The translations under genes were made by a program, and so were the position numbers. A stretch of 27,469 nt of DNA from an uncultured Candidatus Melainabacteria bacterium (GTDB taxonomy: Bacteria > Cyanobacteriota > Vampirovibrionia > Gastranaerophilales > Gastranaerophilaceae): positions 1 to 27,469 of the forward strand of contig CAMHMW010000008.1 in assembly GCA_946186335.1 (NCBI GenBank). Direction: 5' to 3'. Shown piece by piece: positions 25,701 through 27,469 of this stretch. The stretch's first letter is position 1, and the number at the start of each line of letters is the position of its first letter. The notes below the pieces were generated by a model. The model saw only the letters and a list, made by a program, of their open reading frames with translations, made no database searches and had not been told where the DNA came from.

Positions 25701-27011
25701 GACGAACCTAGCCAAGGCGATACAGATACAGATATTGATACCGATACAGATATCGATACAGATACCGATATTGACACAGATACCGATATTGATACCGATA
25801 CTGACACGGATACAGATTTAGATAACGACACAGATACCGATACTGACAATGACACAGACACAGATACGGATACTGATTTAGACTCTGATACAGACACGGA
25901 TACTGATACCGATACCGATACGGATACGGACGTTGACACCGATACCGATATTGATACAGATACTGACACAGATACGGATAACGATACAGATACGGATATA
26001 GACACTGATACAGATACGGATAATGATACCGATACAGACAACGACACGGATACTGATACGGATACCGACTTAGACTCCGATACCGATACAGATACCGATG
26101 TTGATACAGACACAGATACTGATATTGACACAGATACAGACGTTGATACCGATACGGATACTGATAACGATACAGATACCGACTTAGACACCGATACCGA
26201 TAACGATTCAGATTCGGATAACGACACGGACAATGATTCCGACTCGGACAACGACAATGATACTGATAACGATACCGATACTGACTTAGATACAGATACG
26301 GATACTGATACGGATGATGACATCGGTGATACTGATAACGATACCGATACAGATACTGATATTGACACAGATACCGATATTGATACCGATACAGATACCG
26401 ATAACGATACAGATACGGACTTAGATACTGATACCGACAATGACAACGACAATGATACAGACGTTGACAACGATACGGACAGTGATAATGATACCGACAA
26501 CGACAATGATACGGATAACGATACCGATACTGACAACGATACGGATACTGATACCGATACGGATATTGATCCGGACGTAGATGACGATGACGATACTGAT
26601 ACAGATATTGATACCGACACCGATGACGATCCTGACGGAAGTATAACATTCATCCAAAGAAAAATCATTGATGATGCAGTAGATTCAATTGATAAACGTC
26701 AATTTGCAAGATACACGGTATCTGACAACAGAAACCCGATTGCAATGGAACAGACAAACGGCGTTGCGGGACTGTTAGATGTATCAAGAGGCGGAATTTC
26801 AGTCAAACACGACAACAACCTTAAAGTCGGCGACATAATTCCGGTCCACATCTCATACGGCGGAATAGATATTAAAGCAGACGTAAAAGTTGTATCCGCA
26901 TCAACAACCAGAGCAGGTGCCCAGTTTATAAATCTGGATCAGGCAACGGCAAACCAAATTCTGTACCTGAACATGATTCTGGATGATGTAAACAATATCT
27001 CTCTGAAATAA
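22743..27011 (+). CDS. Filamentous-haemagglutinin-type adhesin with Asp-Thr repeat and C-terminal PilZ domain, 1422 aa
   Basis: The start is the ATG at 22743 because GGAAGGA lies 9 nt before it; the in-frame ATG at 22725 has no ribosome-binding site. Residues 1-32 form a signal peptide (basic start, then IIAMTLTALFL, cleavage near SVFA|SN). About 35-290 is a two-partner-secretion domain with the hallmark FISPNGMVVGASGVINVGSL (SPNG at 114-117). About 290-900 is a beta-helix-like passenger with imperfect repeats such as NTGEKGLNI and NTGDKGLNI. Near 957, DGDGDGIFDGQE resembles a thrombospondin type-3 calcium loop. Residues 993-1298 alternate Asp with mainly Thr. About 1316-1420 is a PilZ domain with R1319-x3-R1323 and D1346-V-S-R-G-G1351. 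No membrane segment lies between repeat and PilZ. The TpsB-type outer-membrane partner is not in the window. Confidence 0.88.
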   Translation: MKNSRKRSKRIIAMTLTALFLSHQTMMLSVFASNISGVTNGGHGTFNIDPTGSKNGIGYRTYQKFDLDQGDVANLNYNNIDSFVNLVNDQININGIVNSVKNNNFYNGRAVFISPNGMVVGASGVINVGSLGAYTINMSDSDFKTLTDNFDYAVNSSSGAQLLQSFSDGQIAPGTKPITINGKVVTTDAARIMTAGKITTGNNAVIATGVKENQRGVYSSNSAADALFNNLVNTDNIKTSSGNQFVSNSGKIDIISVGGGIDMNGAVVNYGQNGNTLIQNSTISSNSYAHGDMNINGKVMNKSGNLEIQNDAGNLVLSKNSYVYNNGDTKITNITDTRVVSDTNNGLTIEGNIDTKGNLTLKNTGEKGLNITSDSTINHDGNMSVYNGYGTGKHGTTTPDIPANNNTGALNIAGNVKVTNGDILVYNTEKGVDGINISGTVDVAGKSEYYNDGNAGLNVTGTTKSGDDLTMVNTGDKGLNIKSSGRVSSDKNIILTNTSSNQYMNTLSDGTEIKGGLNVEGLVNAKNNVTMTSNNSNIVIGDKTSNKEYVTAGNDITINANDASILNYGVDKVLLVADGDLTMTATNGTIGLPVQQGACTGTGCTGIGVKSDNSRDFKKSVNGMIKGKVNATTTNTKAVTKPDDLVINYAAIDSDMNIDAIKADGRVILTVDDSGHAFNGVADGKRYDMLNVSSDGSKANIEGWGISMISNGSIGSKDNKITFNQTKSPEYAMDALANENIYIKAQSDEKNQTTEVCNMVAREGDIDAEFGGNTHIKNITAEGDMKVVTRGTNLTIDNIGHINEPSLVGPDGKYVDYFGPSHDGWTYDGGYDGEDYKHEILPNNVVVKALDINPYTRPDGIDRDGYRGDANSVVRVNNAVIDRGKLDITADEIYANGIHVNFGKNGYTKEVDPSTNKVAGIYNGEGEPAIPTGHAVRPDDVTDIGRDEHERNYYYHDGDGDGIFDGQESHVDDDDGVIDATPLEMEDEPSQGDTDTDIDTDTDIDTDTDIDTDTDIDTDTDTDTDLDNDTDTDTDNDTDTDTDTDLDSDTDTDTDTDTDTDTDVDTDTDIDTDTDTDTDNDTDTDIDTDTDTDNDTDTDNDTDTDTDTDLDSDTDTDTDVDTDTDTDIDTDTDVDTDTDTDNDTDTDLDTDTDNDSDSDNDTDNDSDSDNDNDTDNDTDTDLDTDTDTDTDDDIGDTDNDTDTDTDIDTDTDIDTDTDTDNDTDTDLDTDTDNDNDNDTDVDNDTDSDNDTDNDNDTDNDTDTDNDTDTDTDTDIDPDVDDDDDTDTDIDTDTDDDPDGSITFIQRKIIDDAVDSIDKRQFARYTVSDNRNPIAMEQTNGVAGLLDVSRGGISVKHDNNLKVGDIIPVHISYGGIDIKADVKVVSASTTRAGAQFINLDQATANQILYLNMILDDVNNISLK
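25611..25677 (+). other. Thrombospondin type-3-like calcium-binding motif in the adhesin
   Basis: The encoded DGDGDGIFDGQES followed by DDDDG has the DxDxDGxxDxxE spacing of TSP3-type calcium loops. It stands directly before the Asp-Thr tract, suggesting that this whole region binds calcium. Motif recognition only. Confidence 0.5.
25719..26637 (+). repeat. Hexanucleotide-type repeat encoding about 306 residues of alternating Asp
   Basis: The unit is GAY-ACN (Asp-Thr), with ATT, AAC/AAT, TTA, GTT, TCN or GAT replacing the Thr codon at intervals (Ile, Asn, Leu, Val, Ser, Asp). Third codon positions vary freely among synonyms while Asp is kept at every second codon. This indicates selection on the protein pattern rather than recent pure DNA expansion. 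Six-base steps keep the reading frame, so length changes would not truncate the protein. Confidence 0.9.
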
Positions 27012-27025
27012 CAGACGAAAGCCGT

Positions 27026-27066
27026 CATTCAATAGAGTTTATATAGAAAAATAAACTCTTTGAATG
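27026..27066. repeat. Inverted repeat downstream of the adhesin gene
   Basis: CATTCAATAGAGTTTAT (27026-27042) pairs with ATAAACTCTTTGAATG (27051-27066), 16 bp with one bulge and an 8-nt loop. No T-tract follows, so it may be an mRNA 3'-end stabiliser or processing site rather than a terminator. It starts 14 bp after the stop codon. Confidence 0.6.
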
Positions 27067-27097
27067 ATAAGCAAATACTAAAAATCAAATAAAATAG

Positions 27098-27130
27098 AAG
27101 GTAGATTAGTGAGCTAATCTACCTTTATAT
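27098..27130 (+). terminator. Probable Rho-independent terminator after the adhesin gene
   Basis: AAGGTAGATTAG (27098-27109) pairs perfectly with CTAATCTACCTT (27114-27125) around TGAG, followed by TTATATTTAATT. The 318-bp gap from 27012 to 27329 holds this, the inverted repeat before it, and the upstream box of the next gene. Confidence 0.75.
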
Positions 27131-27196
27131 TTAATTAAGAAATGTAAATTTTTTGATGTTTTTACTCAAAAACATTAAAGAATACGCAAAAAAAAA

Positions 27197-27214
27197 CGTT
27201 TATATATATAGTAA
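27197..27214 (+). promoter_or_regulatory. CGTTTAT box upstream of the second adhesin gene
   Basis: CGTTTATATATATAGTAA lies 133 bp before the ATG at 27330, nearly the same distance as for the first adhesin (136 bp). Beyond the CGTTTAT core the match to the other two boxes is modest. Confidence 0.35.
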
Positions 27215-27329
27215 TAGTCATGTCATGCTAAATTACCCAAAAAGCGTGAAGAGTGTAAAAAAGAGAATGATATGAGGTCTAAATTGAAAGAATTTAATAG
27301 AGAAAATAATAAATATGAAAGGATTAACC

Positions 27330-27469
27330 ATGATGAGACAAAGTAGAAAGACTCAAAGAAGAATCGTGGCGTCTGTGCTGGCAGGTTTATTCTTTGTGCA
27401 GCAAACAATGACTCTGAGTGTACTGGGCGCAAGTACGATTACCGGTGTTACAAACGGCGGAAGCGGTAC
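27330..27469 (+). CDS. Second filamentous adhesin paralogue, N-terminus only
   Basis: The frame is open to the window edge (46 codons). The protein begins MMRQSRKTQRRIVASVLAG and continues FFVQQTMTLSVLGASTITG then VTNGGSGT. It is a close match to the first adhesin's MKNSRKRSKRIIAMTLTALF, SHQTMMLSVFASNISG and VTNGGHGT. It therefore has the same signal peptide and the first residues of a two-partner-secretion domain. AAAGGA lies before the paired ATGs (27330 and 27333; either may be used). The upstream in-frame ATG at 27315 precedes the Shine-Dalgarno sequence and is not used. Whether it also has an Asp-rich tract or a PilZ domain is not visible. Confidence 0.85.
   Translation, partial: MMRQSRKTQRRIVASVLAGLFFVQQTMTLSVLGASTITGVTNGGSG

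Noticed and set aside
25719..26637. CRISPR-like or non-coding satellite array
   Set aside because: There are no repeat/spacer units; the six-base periodicity is explained by alternating Asp codons in one long frame.
25649..26668. Long antisense open frame of Ser-Val/Ser-Ile repeats
   Set aside because: It is the reverse complement of the GAY-ACN repeat, which cannot contain stops in that frame; there is no independent start context, and the sense frame has signal peptide, TPS and PilZ domains.

Overview
The window looks like a chromosomal segment of a low-GC, double-membraned bacterium. My best guess is a gut-type non-photosynthetic cyanobacterial relative (Candidatus Melainabacteria / Gastranaerophilales). 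The reasons are the AT-rich DNA, one fused B12-binding-type radical SAM + DUF2344 protein, a TonB-C-like exported protein, and large surface proteins with a two-partner-secretion (filamentous-haemagglutinin type) N-terminus. The taxonomy is inference; there is no rRNA in the window.

Layout. 1-3208 (minus strand): two small unknown proteins lead into a radical SAM gene that runs off the left edge. 3345-4435 (plus): an unknown membrane-anchored protein with Lys-rich repeats, then a YajQ-family protein. 4436-7147 (minus): a TonB-C-like exported protein and a large phosphohexomutase. 7253-8648 (plus): two overlapping PlsC-type acyltransferases, divergent from the mutase across a shared promoter region and ending at a strong bidirectional terminator. 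8731-9810 (minus): a Pro/Gln-rich HEAT-repeat protein. 10058-14399 (plus): a tight operon of transketolase C-terminal subunit, ftsE, ftsX, a degenerate receiver-GGDEF protein and an isochorismatase-family hydrolase. 14403-16172 (minus): a U32 (RlhA-like) protein. 16260-19057 (plus): rimO and a Wzx-like flippase, closed by a terminator.

19058-27469 is the accessory, surface-oriented part. It holds a ~400 bp non-coding stretch with several inverted repeats, a 996-residue unknown coiled-coil protein, a 1422-residue filamentous adhesin, and the start of a second adhesin paralogue. The three genes share a CGTTTAT-centred upstream box and similar ribosome-binding contexts.

The most striking object is the 22743-27011 adhesin. 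It has a signal peptide, a TPS domain, a beta-helix-like passenger, a calcium-loop-like motif and about 300 residues of alternating Asp (mostly D-T). It ends in an apparently intact PilZ domain with RxxxR and DxSxxG motifs. PilZ domains bind the cytoplasmic messenger c-di-GMP, so one at the end of an exported protein is unexpected. With YajQ and the degenerate GGDEF protein next to ftsEX, the window has a recurring c-di-GMP-like theme. Any functional link between these is inference.

Several gene starts were moved from the longest open frame to an internal start with a proper Shine-Dalgarno sequence; the reasons are in the individual entries.
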